A stretch of 64,000 bases of DNA from Castellaniella caeni NBRC 101664 (lineage in GTDB: Bacteria; Pseudomonadota; Gammaproteobacteria; Burkholderiales; Burkholderiaceae_B). Location: positions 1-64,000 of the forward strand of contig NZ_BCWN01000013.1 in the NCBI RefSeq assembly GCF_001592225.1, read 5' to 3'. The position numbers were made by a program, and so were the translations under genes. Positions 8,366 through 19,812 of this stretch are shown here, piece by piece (the first letter of the stretch is position 1; the number at the start of each line of letters is the position of its first letter). The notes beneath the pieces were generated by a model. It saw nothing but the letters and a program-made list of their open reading frames with translations, was not told the DNA's origin and did no database searches.

Positions 8366-9400
8366 TCAGCAGCGCTCTACCTCGGGCGCTTCGATGTGAT
8401 CGGCCCAGCGCTGGCGGATGTCGAGTATCTCGGGCATGCAGCCCATGAAGGCCTCGACGAGCACCGGGTCGAAGTGATGACCGCTTTGCGCGCGGATGTA
8501 GGCCAGGGCCTCGTCCACCGGCCAGGCGCGCTTGTACGGGCGCACGCTGGTGAGCGCGTCGAACACATCCACCAACGCCACGATGCGCGCCTCGTGGGGG
8601 ATGGCCTCGCCCGCCAGGCCATCCGGATAGCCGCTGCCGTCCCACTTCTCGTGGTGGCGCAAGGCGATGGTGGCGGCCATGCGCAGCAGGCGCGACGGAT
8701 GGTCGCCGATGATCTGCGCGCCGATGGCCGGGTGCCGGCGCATGATGCGCCACTCGTCGTCGGTGAGCTTGCCCGGCTTGAGCAAGATGGCGTCCGGAAT
8801 GCCGATCTTGCCCACGTCGTGCATCGGTGAGGCATGCAGCAAGTCATCGGCCTCGGCTTCGTCGTAGCCCACGGCCCGCGCCAGACAGCGGGCAAAGTGG
8901 CTGATGCGGATGATGTGCATGCCGGTTTCGTTGTCGCGATATTCGGCCGCCGCCCCCAGGCACTGGATGATACGCAGCCGCGTATCGCGCACCTCGTCGG
9001 CCGCGACCAGCGACAGGTGCGTGCGCACGCGGGCGCGAATGATGGCCGGGCTGAAAGGCTTGGTGACGTAATCGACGGCGCCCAGTTCGAGGCCGTGGTA
9101 TTCGTCATCGGCATCGCTCATGGCCGTCACGAAAATGACGGGGATGCCGCGCGTCGCCGGATCCTGCTTGAGCGCCTGGCAGACGGCGTGGCCCGACATG
9201 CCCGGCATCATGACGTCCAGCAAGATGAGATCGGGGCGCTCTTTGCGCACCAGCTCGAGCGCGGTGGCCCCATCCTTGGCAAACAGCAGGCGGTACTCGT
9301 CCTGCAGCGTATGCCGCAAGACCTGCAGGTTGGTGGGTTCGTCGTCGACCAGCAGCAGGGCGCGCCGGGCATCGATCTGTCGGTTGGAAGGGTGGGACAT
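8366..9400 (-). CDS. Response regulator with HD-GYP phosphodiesterase domain
   Basis: 344 residues. A receiver domain (about 13-130) carries phospho-acceptor D62 in LLDVMMPG, T92 and K114. An HD-GYP domain (about 140-330) has HD at 193-194 (HDVGKIGIPD) and the GYP signature in DGSGYPDGL (256-258). HD-GYP proteins with these residues hydrolyse cyclic di-GMP, lowering it and favouring motility over biofilm. It lies 5 bp downstream of the MHYT hybrid kinase gene on the same strand, so the two almost certainly form an operon and a phosphorelay. Confidence 0.93.
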   Translation of the reverse strand: MSHPSNRQIDARRALLLVDDEPTNLQVLRHTLQDEYRLLFAKDGATALELVRKERPDLILLDVMMPGMSGHAVCQALKQDPATRGIPVIFVTAMSDADDEYHGLELGAVDYVTKPFSPAIIRARVRTHLSLVAADEVRDTRLRIIQCLGAAAEYRDNETGMHIIRISHFARCLARAVGYDEAEADDLLHASPMHDVGKIGIPDAILLKPGKLTDDEWRIMRRHPAIGAQIIGDHPSRLLRMAATIALRHHEKWDGSGYPDGLAGEAIPHEARIVALVDVFDALTSVRPYKRAWPVDEALAYIRAQSGHHFDPVLVEAFMGCMPEILDIRQRWADHIEAPEVERC

Positions 9401-9405
9401 GACGT

Positions 9406-12375
<2,970 letters not shown>

Positions 12376-12796
12376 CGGCACGGCTTCCTGTCTGCAATCA
12401 CAAAACAATTCTTGGTGACGAGAGTAACGGCAGCCATGCTTGAAACTTAAACCGCTGGGGCTCGGGGCTCGGGGTCTGGGGCCCAGGGGCGGACATTCTC
12501 ACGTTGCACCAACAATACATCATCAAAATACTTGCTATCAGGGTAAATCCCTAGCATAATGGCGGATTGCCTGTTTTCTGACCTCCTGACCTTGGTTTCG
12601 CACCCGGCGTCCGGCGCCTGGCATTCGCCCCGAGCGAAAAGCCCATCTTGCGCCCGCCCCGCCACTGTGCCATTTAGGTTGATCCGGTCGGCACATGCGA
12701 CTGTTCTCTGCGGCAGACATCCGCAGCAGCAACCTGATGGGGCCATCCTCCAGCGCCCCCTGGCACATTGCCCGCACACGCGGGCCCAAGGAAATC
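12376..12796 (+). other. Non-coding region: divergent promoter and long rhlE leader
   Basis: About 420 bp without a credible gene. It holds a GGGGCTCGGG-type short repeat near 12455-12480, the rhlE promoter described separately, and an approximately 230-nt transcribed leader. Reading frames across the leader have no ribosome binding site and no family resemblance. Confidence 0.6.
12532..12560 (+). promoter_or_regulatory. Sigma-70-type promoter of rhlE
   Basis: TTGCTA (12532-12537) and CATAAT (12555-12560) are separated by 17 bp. The spacer contains the inverted repeat AGGG-TAAAT-CCCT, a possible operator. Transcription would begin near 12567, giving a leader of about 230 nt before the ATG at 12797. 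Confidence 0.7.
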
Positions 12797-14527
12797 ATGT
12801 CTTTCGACTCTCTGGGGCTCGGCCCCAAGCTCGTGTCCGCCCTGCGCGAACTCGGTATCGACACGCCCACATCCGTTCAATCCGCCGCCATCCCGCAGGC
12901 CCTGGCCGGCCACGACCTGATGGTGTCGTCGCAGACCGGCAGCGGCAAGACCGCCGCCTTCATGCTGCCCGCCCTGGAACACCTGAGCCACACCATGGGC
13001 CCCGGCGGCCGTGGCGTGCGTGTGCTGGTGCTGGCCCCCACGCGTGAACTGGCCATGCAGGTGGCCGACGCCACCAAGGGCTATGGCAAGCACCTGGACG
13101 GCCTGCGCGTGGCCACCGTGGTGGGCGGCATGCCCTATGGCGCGCAGATCAAGTCGCTGTCGCGCCGCGTGGACGTGCTCGTCGCCACGCCGGGACGCCT
13201 GATCGATCACCTGCAGGCGGGCCGCGTCAAGCTGTCCACCGTCGAGACCCTGGTGCTCGACGAAGCCGACCGCATGCTGGACATGGGCTTCATCGAAGAC
13301 ATCGAAACCATCGTCGGCGCGACGTCCAACGAACGCCAGACGCTGCTGTTCTCCGCCACGCTGGACGGCACGGTGGCCAAGCTCGCGGCCAATCTGATGC
13401 ACGATCCCAAGCGCATCGAGATCGCCTCGGCGCACCAGAAGCACACCAACATCACGCAACACCTGTTGTACGCCGACGACCGCGCCCACAAGCTGCGCCT
13501 GCTGGATCACCTGCTGCGCGACACCACGCTCGACCAGGCCATCGTCTTCACCGCCACCAAACGCGGCGCCGACGACCTGGCCGAACACCTGGCCGACGAA
13601 GGCTTTGCCACGGCGGCCCTGCACGGCGACATGAACCAACGCCAGCGCACCCGCACCCTGGGCCTGCTGCAAAAGGGCCGCGTGCGCGTGCTCGTGGCCA
13701 CCGACGTGGCGGCGCGCGGCATCGACGTGCAAACCATCACCCACGCGGTCAACTACGACCTGCCCATGCAGGCCGAAGACTACGTGCACCGCATCGGCCG
13801 CACGGGCCGCGCCGGACGCGACGGCCAGGCCATCACGCTGGCCGTCACCGCCGAGCGCCACAAGATCCGCCGCATCGAACAGTTCATCGGCCAGTCGATC
13901 CCCACCGAGACCATCCCCGGGCTCGAACCCCAGCGCGCCCCGCGTCCCACCTGGAAAGACCGCCCCAGCAAGGGCCGTCCGCACAGCGGCAAGCCGGGTG
14001 GCTACCAAGGCAAGCCCGGCGGCTACCAGGGCCGCAAACCCTGGCAACAGGAACGCGACGACGCTGCCCCGCGCGCCGGGGGCGACAAGCCCTGGCAGCG
14101 GGACGGCGGCGACAGCAAGCCGTGGCACAAGGCCAACGATGCAGCCGAAGGCGGCAAACCGTGGCATAAGTCACGCGACGCGGCCGAAGGTGGCAAGCCC
14201 TGGCACAAGTCGCGCGATGTGGCCGGTGGCGACAAGCCCTGGCAAAAGGCGCGCGATGCCGCCGGCAGCAAACCGTGGCACAAAGAGCGTGACGGCGGCC
14301 AGGGCTTCGCGGCCCGCCCCGCCCGCAAGCCCTGGGAACGCGACGAGCGCCGCTCGGACGACGACACCCGCCCGGCGCGCGCCCCGCGCCATGCCCACGG
14401 CGACCACGCCGAGCGCAGCGCCCGCGGCGACAAACCCGGCTTCAAGAGCGACTTCAAGCCCGGCTTCAAGCGCCAGGCGCGCCAGGGGCAAGACAAGAAG
14501 CCCGCCGCGCGCCCCCGCTTCGCCTGA
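12797..14527 (+). CDS. rhlE: DEAD-box ATP-dependent RNA helicase, RhlE type
   Basis: 576 residues. A complete helicase core occupies about 1-370: a Q-motif region (TPTSVQSAAIP), Walker A SQTGSGKTAAF, PTRELA, TPGRLIDHL, the DEAD box in LDEADRMLDMGF, FSAT, and HRIGRTGRAGR. It unwinds short RNA duplexes in ribosome assembly and mRNA turnover. A basic disordered tail follows, with eight KPW units, five of them KPWxK, separated by acidic/alanine spacers. The start has AAGGA five bases upstream. A long leader precedes it and a strong hairpin follows it. The tail probably binds RNA or promotes condensates; that is inference. Confidence 0.95.
   Translation: MSFDSLGLGPKLVSALRELGIDTPTSVQSAAIPQALAGHDLMVSSQTGSGKTAAFMLPALEHLSHTMGPGGRGVRVLVLAPTRELAMQVADATKGYGKHLDGLRVATVVGGMPYGAQIKSLSRRVDVLVATPGRLIDHLQAGRVKLSTVETLVLDEADRMLDMGFIEDIETIVGATSNERQTLLFSATLDGTVAKLAANLMHDPKRIEIASAHQKHTNITQHLLYADDRAHKLRLLDHLLRDTTLDQAIVFTATKRGADDLAEHLADEGFATAALHGDMNQRQRTRTLGLLQKGRVRVLVATDVAARGIDVQTITHAVNYDLPMQAEDYVHRIGRTGRAGRDGQAITLAVTAERHKIRRIEQFIGQSIPTETIPGLEPQRAPRPTWKDRPSKGRPHSGKPGGYQGKPGGYQGRKPWQQERDDAAPRAGGDKPWQRDGGDSKPWHKANDAAEGGKPWHKSRDAAEGGKPWHKSRDVAGGDKPWQKARDAAGSKPWHKERDGGQGFAARPARKPWERDERRSDDDTRPARAPRHAHGDHAERSARGDKPGFKSDFKPGFKRQARQGQDKKPAARPRFA
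14036..14341 (+). repeat. In-gene repeat encoding KPW units in the RhlE tail
   Basis: Eight KPW tripeptides occur at 11-23-residue intervals, with the best-conserved copies reading GGKPWHKSRDAAE. The DNA copies are near identical over 30-40 bp, so unit number could change by slippage or recombination without shifting the frame. Confidence 0.85.
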
Positions 14528-14539
14528 TCTTTCCCGCCA

Positions 14540-14581
14540 CGATTCAGGGCACGCCGAGTGATGTCGGCGTGCCCTGAATCG
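14540..14581 (+). terminator. Strong hairpin downstream of rhlE
   Basis: An 18-bp perfect stem (14540-14557 with 14564-14581) encloses the loop GTGATG, 13 bp after the rhlE stop. The following bases (GCTTTGC) form only a weak T-tract. Confidence 0.75.
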
Positions 14582-14647
14582 CTTTGCATCGAGCAGCGCG
14601 CTGGCCCAGGCGGCAGGGGATTCGCCCGCCTGTTATGCTTGCGCCCC

Positions 14648-15829
14648 ATGAATGCACTGCCCATCATCCAGACACCCACCGGCCTGCCCGAACCCGATGC
14701 CGATGCGCTGGCGCACAGCGCCCGCGTGCAGGCCATGCTCATCGAACGCATCCGGCAGGCGGGTGGCTGGCTGCCCTTTGACGCCTGGATGCAGGCCGCG
14801 CTCTATGCGCCCGGCCTGGGCTATTACAGCGCGGGCAGCGTCAAGTTCCAGCGCGAGGGCGACTTCACCACGGCGCCCGAAATCAGCCCGCTGTTTGGCC
14901 AGGCCCTGGCCCCGCAGGTGGCGCAGATCCTGCAAGCCAGCGGCAGCACCACGGTACTGGAATTCGGCGCGGGCTCCGGCGCGCTGGCCGCCGCCCTGAT
15001 CCCGGCGCTGCAAGGCCTGGGCATCCAGGCGCACTATCAAATTCTCGAACTCTCCGCCGATTTGCGCGCCCGCCAACAGGCCAAGCTTGGCTGGTGGCGC
15101 GGCCAGGTGCAATGGCTCGACGCCCTGCCCGCCCGGTTCTCAGGCTGTGTGCTGGCCAACGAAGTGCTGGATGCCATGCCCGCCGTTCTCTTTCAGTGGG
15201 ACGAGCACGGGCAGCTGCGGCAGCTTGGGGTCACGCATGATCCGGCCCCCCAAGCCGCCAGCCCGTTTGCCTGGGCGACACGCCCCGCCCCAGAGCCCCT
15301 GGCGACCAAGGTGCGGTCCCGCGTCCCGCCGCTGCCTGGGTATCTGTCGGAGATCAACGAACAGGCAGAGGCCTGGGTGCGCCAGATGGGCCAATGGCTG
15401 CGGCGCGGCGCGGCCCTGCTGATCGACTACGGCTTTCCGCAAGCCGAGTACTACCATCCACAGCGCCTGCACGGCACGCTGATGTGCCATTTTCGGCATC
15501 ACGCTCACGACCAGCCCCTGATCCTGCCCGGCCTGCAGGACATCACGGCGCACGTCGATTTCACCGCCATGGCCGACGCGGCCCTGGAAGGCGGCCTGGA
15601 CGTGCTGGGCTATACGTCGCAGGCGCGGTTTCTGATGAACAGCGGGCTGGTGCAACTGATCCGCGCCCCCGGCTGCGACCCCGCCGCCCGCGCCCGCGAA
15701 CTGACGGCGCTGAACCTGCTGACCGGCGAAGCGGAAATGGGCGAGCTTTTCAAGGTACTGGCCGTGGGCCGGGACATCGATGGCCCGCTGCTGGGCTTTT
15801 CCCGGGGCGACCGCCGCGACCGCCTGTAA
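14648..15829 (+). CDS. SAM-dependent methyltransferase, MidA/NDUFAF7 family
   Basis: 393 residues of the COG1565 family. GDFTTAPEISPLFGQ and the SAM-binding loop EFGAGSGALA are characteristic, as are a later ANEVLDAMPA, IDYGFPQAEYY and a C-terminal MGELFKVLAV. Mitochondrial members methylate an arginine of complex I subunit NDUFS2; the bacterial substrate is not known. The ATG at 14648 is preceded by GCCCC and not a ribosome site. A TATGCT hexamer sits about 12 bp upstream, so a very short leader is possible. The gene converges with the cytosine methyltransferase gene, with 10 bp between stops. Confidence 0.9.
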   Translation: MNALPIIQTPTGLPEPDADALAHSARVQAMLIERIRQAGGWLPFDAWMQAALYAPGLGYYSAGSVKFQREGDFTTAPEISPLFGQALAPQVAQILQASGSTTVLEFGAGSGALAAALIPALQGLGIQAHYQILELSADLRARQQAKLGWWRGQVQWLDALPARFSGCVLANEVLDAMPAVLFQWDEHGQLRQLGVTHDPAPQAASPFAWATRPAPEPLATKVRSRVPPLPGYLSEINEQAEAWVRQMGQWLRRGAALLIDYGFPQAEYYHPQRLHGTLMCHFRHHAHDQPLILPGLQDITAHVDFTAMADAALEGGLDVLGYTSQARFLMNSGLVQLIRAPGCDPAARARELTALNLLTGEAEMGELFKVLAVGRDIDGPLLGFSRGDRRDRL

Positions 15830-15839
15830 GGCGACGGGC

Positions 15840-17282
15840 TCAGGCAAACAGCTCCAGGTTTTCGGCGCGCGGCTGCGCCGCAGGGCGCTTGCCGTGCAAG
15901 GGCTCGTGCTTGCCCAGCCAGCGCGCATGCGCCGTGTCCTTATACCGGGAATACGGAAAATCCGGATACTGTTTTATCTGCCGACCAGCGCGATGGTCGA
16001 GGATGAGCCTGCCGATGGCGCGCCCCAGCCCGATGGGCACCGCGTTGCCCACCTGCCGGTATCGTTCCAATAGCGAGCCGCACAACACCCAGTCGTCGGG
16101 AAACTCCTGGATGCGCATGTATTCCTGGATGCTCAGCGGCCGGGGCGCGACGGGATGCGCCAGGTCGGTTGCCGGCATGGCGGGATGCGTCACGAGCGTG
16201 GGCGACGGCTTGTCCCAGGCCAGCCGACGCAAGAAGCCGGTTTTTCCGCCACCGGCAAAAAACGATTTTCCCAGCGCTTCTTTCTGCAGTTCGACGGGCA
16301 AGTTTTTCCAATACTGCCCAGGCCCGAGCATGCGGTAATACTTCAAGCGCTTCTCGGGAAAATCGAGGTGATCCTGCCCTTGCGCATCCAGGCCCGCGAC
16401 CGCCTCTTTGAAGGTGCGCCACCGGGGCAGGCCGAATTTCGGATCGTCGCTATGCGTGGGCGTCAGATAGGGCAGCTCGTCCTGCCCCCGGTGGCAAATG
16501 AGCACCACGCGCTCGCGCACCTGGGGCGAGCCGAAATTTGCCGAATTATAGAGATTGAACGACACCGCATACCCCGCGGCGCGCAGGCGCTGCACGATCA
16601 GCAACAGCGCCCCGCCCGGCTGTTCATCGGCGCTCACGCGCCATTCAGCGGTGCGCTCGGCATGCGGACGGTGCACCAGCGGCGCGGACAACAGCCCCCG
16701 GACGTTCTCCAGCACCGCGTATTCCGGCTGCAGCTGCTCGATCAGCTCGACGTAGCGGATCAAGGCACTGCCGCGCTTGTCGCGCAAGCCTTTTCTGGCG
16801 CCCGCTGTACTGAAGGACTGGCACGGAGGCCCCCCCACGATCAGATCGATTTGGTCAGACGCACCCAGCCCCGCCGCCGCGCGAATCTGTTCGGCTGAAT
16901 AATCCCAGACGTCCCCAAGGAGGCCGATGTCGGGCTTGTTGGCCACGATGGTCTTGCGGCACGATTTGTCCAGATCGCACGCCAACAACACGTCGATGCC
17001 CGCCGCCTCCAGGCCCAGATCCAGCCCCATCGCCCCGGAAAAAAAGCTCAGGGCGACGAAACCCGGCTTGCCAGCGCCCGTCTCTGTTCTGTTTCGATCC
17101 GTGGGATTGACGCGATGTTCGGGATTGGACAAGTATTTCTGGAGATGATCGAGGCTGATGACCCACTGCTTGCCGATCTGCTGGCCTTCGATTTTCCCGG
17201 TTTTGAGCAAAGAACGAACCCGTTGTTCCGTCAGTTGCATCATGTCGGCTGCCTGCGCAGTGGAAATCAGGTCTGGGATCAT
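15840..17282 (-). CDS. DNA (cytosine-5) methyltransferase with N-terminal helix-turn-helix
   Basis: 480 residues. Residues 1-55 form an excisionase/MerR-like helix-turn-helix (ISTAQAADMMQLTEQRVRSL). The C5-methyltransferase core follows with motif I (FFSGAMGLDLGLEAAG), catalytic GGPPCQSFS, ENVRG, QVRERVVL and RQVGNAVP. All catalytic motifs are present, so it should be active. The recognition sequence cannot be deduced. No restriction endonuclease gene adjoins: the neighbours are midA and murI, so it is an orphan. An imperfect palindrome (CGGATA...TAGTCCG, 17291-17315) lies about 10 bp before the ATG and could be its own operator. Insertion among housekeeping genes suggests acquisition. Confidence 0.94.
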   Translation of the reverse strand: MIPDLISTAQAADMMQLTEQRVRSLLKTGKIEGQQIGKQWVISLDHLQKYLSNPEHRVNPTDRNRTETGAGKPGFVALSFFSGAMGLDLGLEAAGIDVLLACDLDKSCRKTIVANKPDIGLLGDVWDYSAEQIRAAAGLGASDQIDLIVGGPPCQSFSTAGARKGLRDKRGSALIRYVELIEQLQPEYAVLENVRGLLSAPLVHRPHAERTAEWRVSADEQPGGALLLIVQRLRAAGYAVSFNLYNSANFGSPQVRERVVLICHRGQDELPYLTPTHSDDPKFGLPRWRTFKEAVAGLDAQGQDHLDFPEKRLKYYRMLGPGQYWKNLPVELQKEALGKSFFAGGGKTGFLRRLAWDKPSPTLVTHPAMPATDLAHPVAPRPLSIQEYMRIQEFPDDWVLCGSLLERYRQVGNAVPIGLGRAIGRLILDHRAGRQIKQYPDFPYSRYKDTAHARWLGKHEPLHGKRPAAQPRAENLELFA

Positions 17283-17431
17283 GTTTGTTTCGGATACGAA
17301 AATTTTTATAGTCCGCTGAATTTTAAGTGAAACCGGCCTGGCAGCACAATGCGCTTTGTCCAGGGCTCGTGCGAGCCCCCTGGCGCGCCGCCTGCATTTG
17401 CCGACCGTCCGGCGGGCTCAGAAAGCCGGGA

Positions 17432-18259
17432 TCAGGACACCCGCAGGCCGAAACTGTTCATCAGCCGCCGCGTGGCAAAGTCCGCCGGGCCGGCGGTCAA
17501 CCGCGCTTCGTCGGCGGCATCCGGGTGCAAGGCCTGTTCGATACGCGGCACCAGGCTGCGGGCGCGCCGGGCGATGGCCTCGGCGGGATCGAGCCAGTCT
17601 ACCGGCCAGGGGGCCAGACGGCGAAAGACGTTCGCCAGAAACGGATAGTGGGTGCAGCCCAGCACGACGATATCCGTGCGCGCGCTGGCCGTCTCGACGA
17701 AGCACGGGGCGATTTCGGCCCGGATGGCGTCATCCGGCACGTTTTCGCCACGGACATAGGCCTCGGCCAGGGCGGCCAGGCGCGGCGAACCCACCAGCCG
17801 CACCTGGCAGCGCGCGGCAAACGAGCGGATCAGGCCACGCGTGTATTCGCGGCGCACCGTGCCCGGCGTGGCCAGCACCGACACCAGGCCCGAGCGCGTG
17901 CGCTCGGCGGCCGGCTTGATGGCGGGCACCGTGCCCACGAAGCGCATGTCGGGGTAGGCCGCCCGCAAGGCGGCCCCCGCCACGGTAAAGGCCGTATTGC
18001 AGGCCACGATGCACAGCAGCGGCGCGTGCTCGCGCAGCAGGCGGCCAAAAAGCCGCACCAGATGCGCGCGCAAATCGGCCTCGGCCCAGCCACCATAGGG
18101 AAACGCGGCGTCATCGGCCACATAAACAAAGCGCCGCTCGGGGATGAGCACCCGCGCCTCGCGCAGTACGGTCAGCCCGCCGATGCCCGAATCAAACACC
18201 AGAATCGGCTGATCCACCGCCACGGCGGCAGCGGAAAGCGGGTGAACGGAAGCAGGCAT
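17432..18259 (-). CDS. murI: Glutamate racemase
   Basis: 275 residues from the ATG at 18259; a GTG at 18271 would add four. It interconverts L- and D-glutamate, supplying D-Glu for peptidoglycan. Both catalytic cysteines are visible in VACNTA and LGCTHYP, and the phosphate/carboxylate loop [10 protein letters not shown] and [10 protein letters not shown] are typical. The length is normal. It lies between the orphan methyltransferase and cca on the same strand, with gaps of roughly 150-180 bp on each side, so it is probably its own unit. Confidence 0.95.
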   Translation of the reverse strand: MPASVHPLSAAAVAVDQPILVFDSGIGGLTVLREARVLIPERRFVYVADDAAFPYGGWAEADLRAHLVRLFGRLLREHAPLLCIVACNTAFTVAGAALRAAYPDMRFVGTVPAIKPAAERTRSGLVSVLATPGTVRREYTRGLIRSFAARCQVRLVGSPRLAALAEAYVRGENVPDDAIRAEIAPCFVETASARTDIVVLGCTHYPFLANVFRRLAPWPVDWLDPAEAIARRARSLVPRIEQALHPDAADEARLTAGPADFATRRLMNSFGLRVS

Positions 18260-18441
18260 GGAGCAATACACGATAAAAGCGGATGAACGAGCGGATCAAG
18301 CCAAGCGTGCAGCGCACGGATCGCCCGGCGATCGCGCGACCAGGCCGGGAAAGGGCGCTGATCCGGACACGAGGGCACCGCGAATACGGCACAAGCCTGC
18401 GCGCGGCGCGCGGCAGGGCCATGCCGCGCAACGCCCCGCCA

Positions 18442-19812
18442 TTATCCGCTCGATTCGGGCGTCAGTGTGCCCAACACCTGCAAGCGCGCCACACGCAGCC
18501 GGGCCCGGATTTCCTCGGGCTGGCCGCGCGCGGCCCGCGCGATGGCGCCCGCATCGATACCCCGGACGGCCTGCAACGCCTGCGCCCAATGATCGAGTGC
18601 GATCGACGGCTGCAGGCACTGCGCCGCTGCCAGCAAGGCCAGACAACGCTCGGGGCGACGCAGCGCATCGCACGTTTCGAACACATCCAGTTGCTGCTCT
18701 GCCAGATCGTGGCTGCAAGACGGCCTCGCGGCAGGCTGCGCGGCCCGCGCTGCTTCTACCCGGATCCCAGCCGTTTCCGCGCCGGCGGGTGCCTCACGTA
18801 TGGCAGACGCCACAGCCGCGTCCGATAAACGCCGCAGCCGCTGCAGCACATCAGGCAGGAGCCGCGCCAGGTCGCGGCAGGCCGTGGGCACGCGCAGGTG
18901 ATCTTGCAGGCTGGCGGCGGATTTCCAGCACAGCAGGGCATAGCGCTGGGCCAGATCCAGCCCACGCGCGGGCGACGCCCCTTCTTGCAGGCCAGCGGCC
19001 ACTTCGGCATCCCAGACCAGGCCGGGGGCCACGCGCGCCAGCGCCCCGCACTCGGCGAGCACCGCCAGCATGCGCCCGGGATGAGCGGTCATCAGGCCCT
19101 TGGCAAACTCTTGCCAGACCCGCTCGGGCACCAAGGCATCCACCTCGCCGCTGGTCACCAGCTGGCGGCACAGCGTCAGGGTCTCGGGCGCGATGGAAAA
19201 ATCGTGGAAGCGCGCGGCAAAGCGGGCCAGGCGCAGCAGGCGCACCGGGTCTTCGACGAACGCGTCGCCCACGTGCCGCAGTACGCGGGCACGCACGTCG
19301 GCCACCCCGCCCAGCGGATCGACCAGCGTGCCGTCCGGCGCCTGGGCAATGGCATTGACGGTGAGGTCGCGGCGCCGCAGGTCTTCTTCGAGCGTGACCG
19401 CTTGCCCCGCATGAAACACGAAGCCATGGTAGCCGCGCCCCGATTTACGCTCGGTGCGCGCGAGCGCATATTCTTCGTGCGTGCGAGGATGCAGGAACAC
19501 CGGGAAATCGCCCCCCACGGGGGTGAAGCCGCGCGCCGCCATCTGTTCGGGCGTGGCCCCCACCACCACCCAGTCGCGGTCGCCCGCGGGGCGCCCCAGC
19601 AGGGCGTCGCGCACGGCGCCGCCCACGACGTAGACGGCCAGGCCCGCCACCGCCGGGTCGGCCTCGGCATCGATCAGGGCCGATTGCAGCGCATCGGCAG
19701 CGGCCACCTGGGCAACTGGCAGCGGTCGGCCACCACCCGGCGCCTCTCGCTGCGCGGTCGCCCGGGTGCGGGCCTCAGCGTGCCGGGCAGCGTCCTGGTG
19801 CGGCTTGCTCAC
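18442..19812 (-). CDS. cca: tRNA nucleotidyltransferase (CCA-adding enzyme)
   Basis: 456 residues. It adds or repairs the 3' CCA end of tRNAs using CTP and ATP. Class II nucleotidyltransferase motifs are present: [12 protein letters not shown], the catalytic [21 protein letters not shown], and [15 protein letters not shown]. An N-terminal extension of about 45 residues precedes the fold and looks unstructured. The GTG start overlaps the slt stop (GTGA at 19809-19812), indicating translational coupling. The C-terminal third is low in recognisable motifs and no HD phosphohydrolase motif is seen, so it resembles short E. coli-type Cca without full tail conservation. Confidence 0.92.
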   Translation of the reverse strand: MSKPHQDAARHAEARTRATAQREAPGGGRPLPVAQVAAADALQSALIDAEADPAVAGLAVYVVGGAVRDALLGRPAGDRDWVVVGATPEQMAARGFTPVGGDFPVFLHPRTHEEYALARTERKSGRGYHGFVFHAGQAVTLEEDLRRRDLTVNAIAQAPDGTLVDPLGGVADVRARVLRHVGDAFVEDPVRLLRLARFAARFHDFSIAPETLTLCRQLVTSGEVDALVPERVWQEFAKGLMTAHPGRMLAVLAECGALARVAPGLVWDAEVAAGLQEGASPARGLDLAQRYALLCWKSAASLQDHLRVPTACRDLARLLPDVLQRLRRLSDAAVASAIREAPAGAETAGIRVEAARAAQPAARPSCSHDLAEQQLDVFETCDALRRPERCLALLAAAQCLQPSIALDHWAQALQAVRGIDAGAIARAARGQPEEIRARLRVARLQVLGTLTPESSG

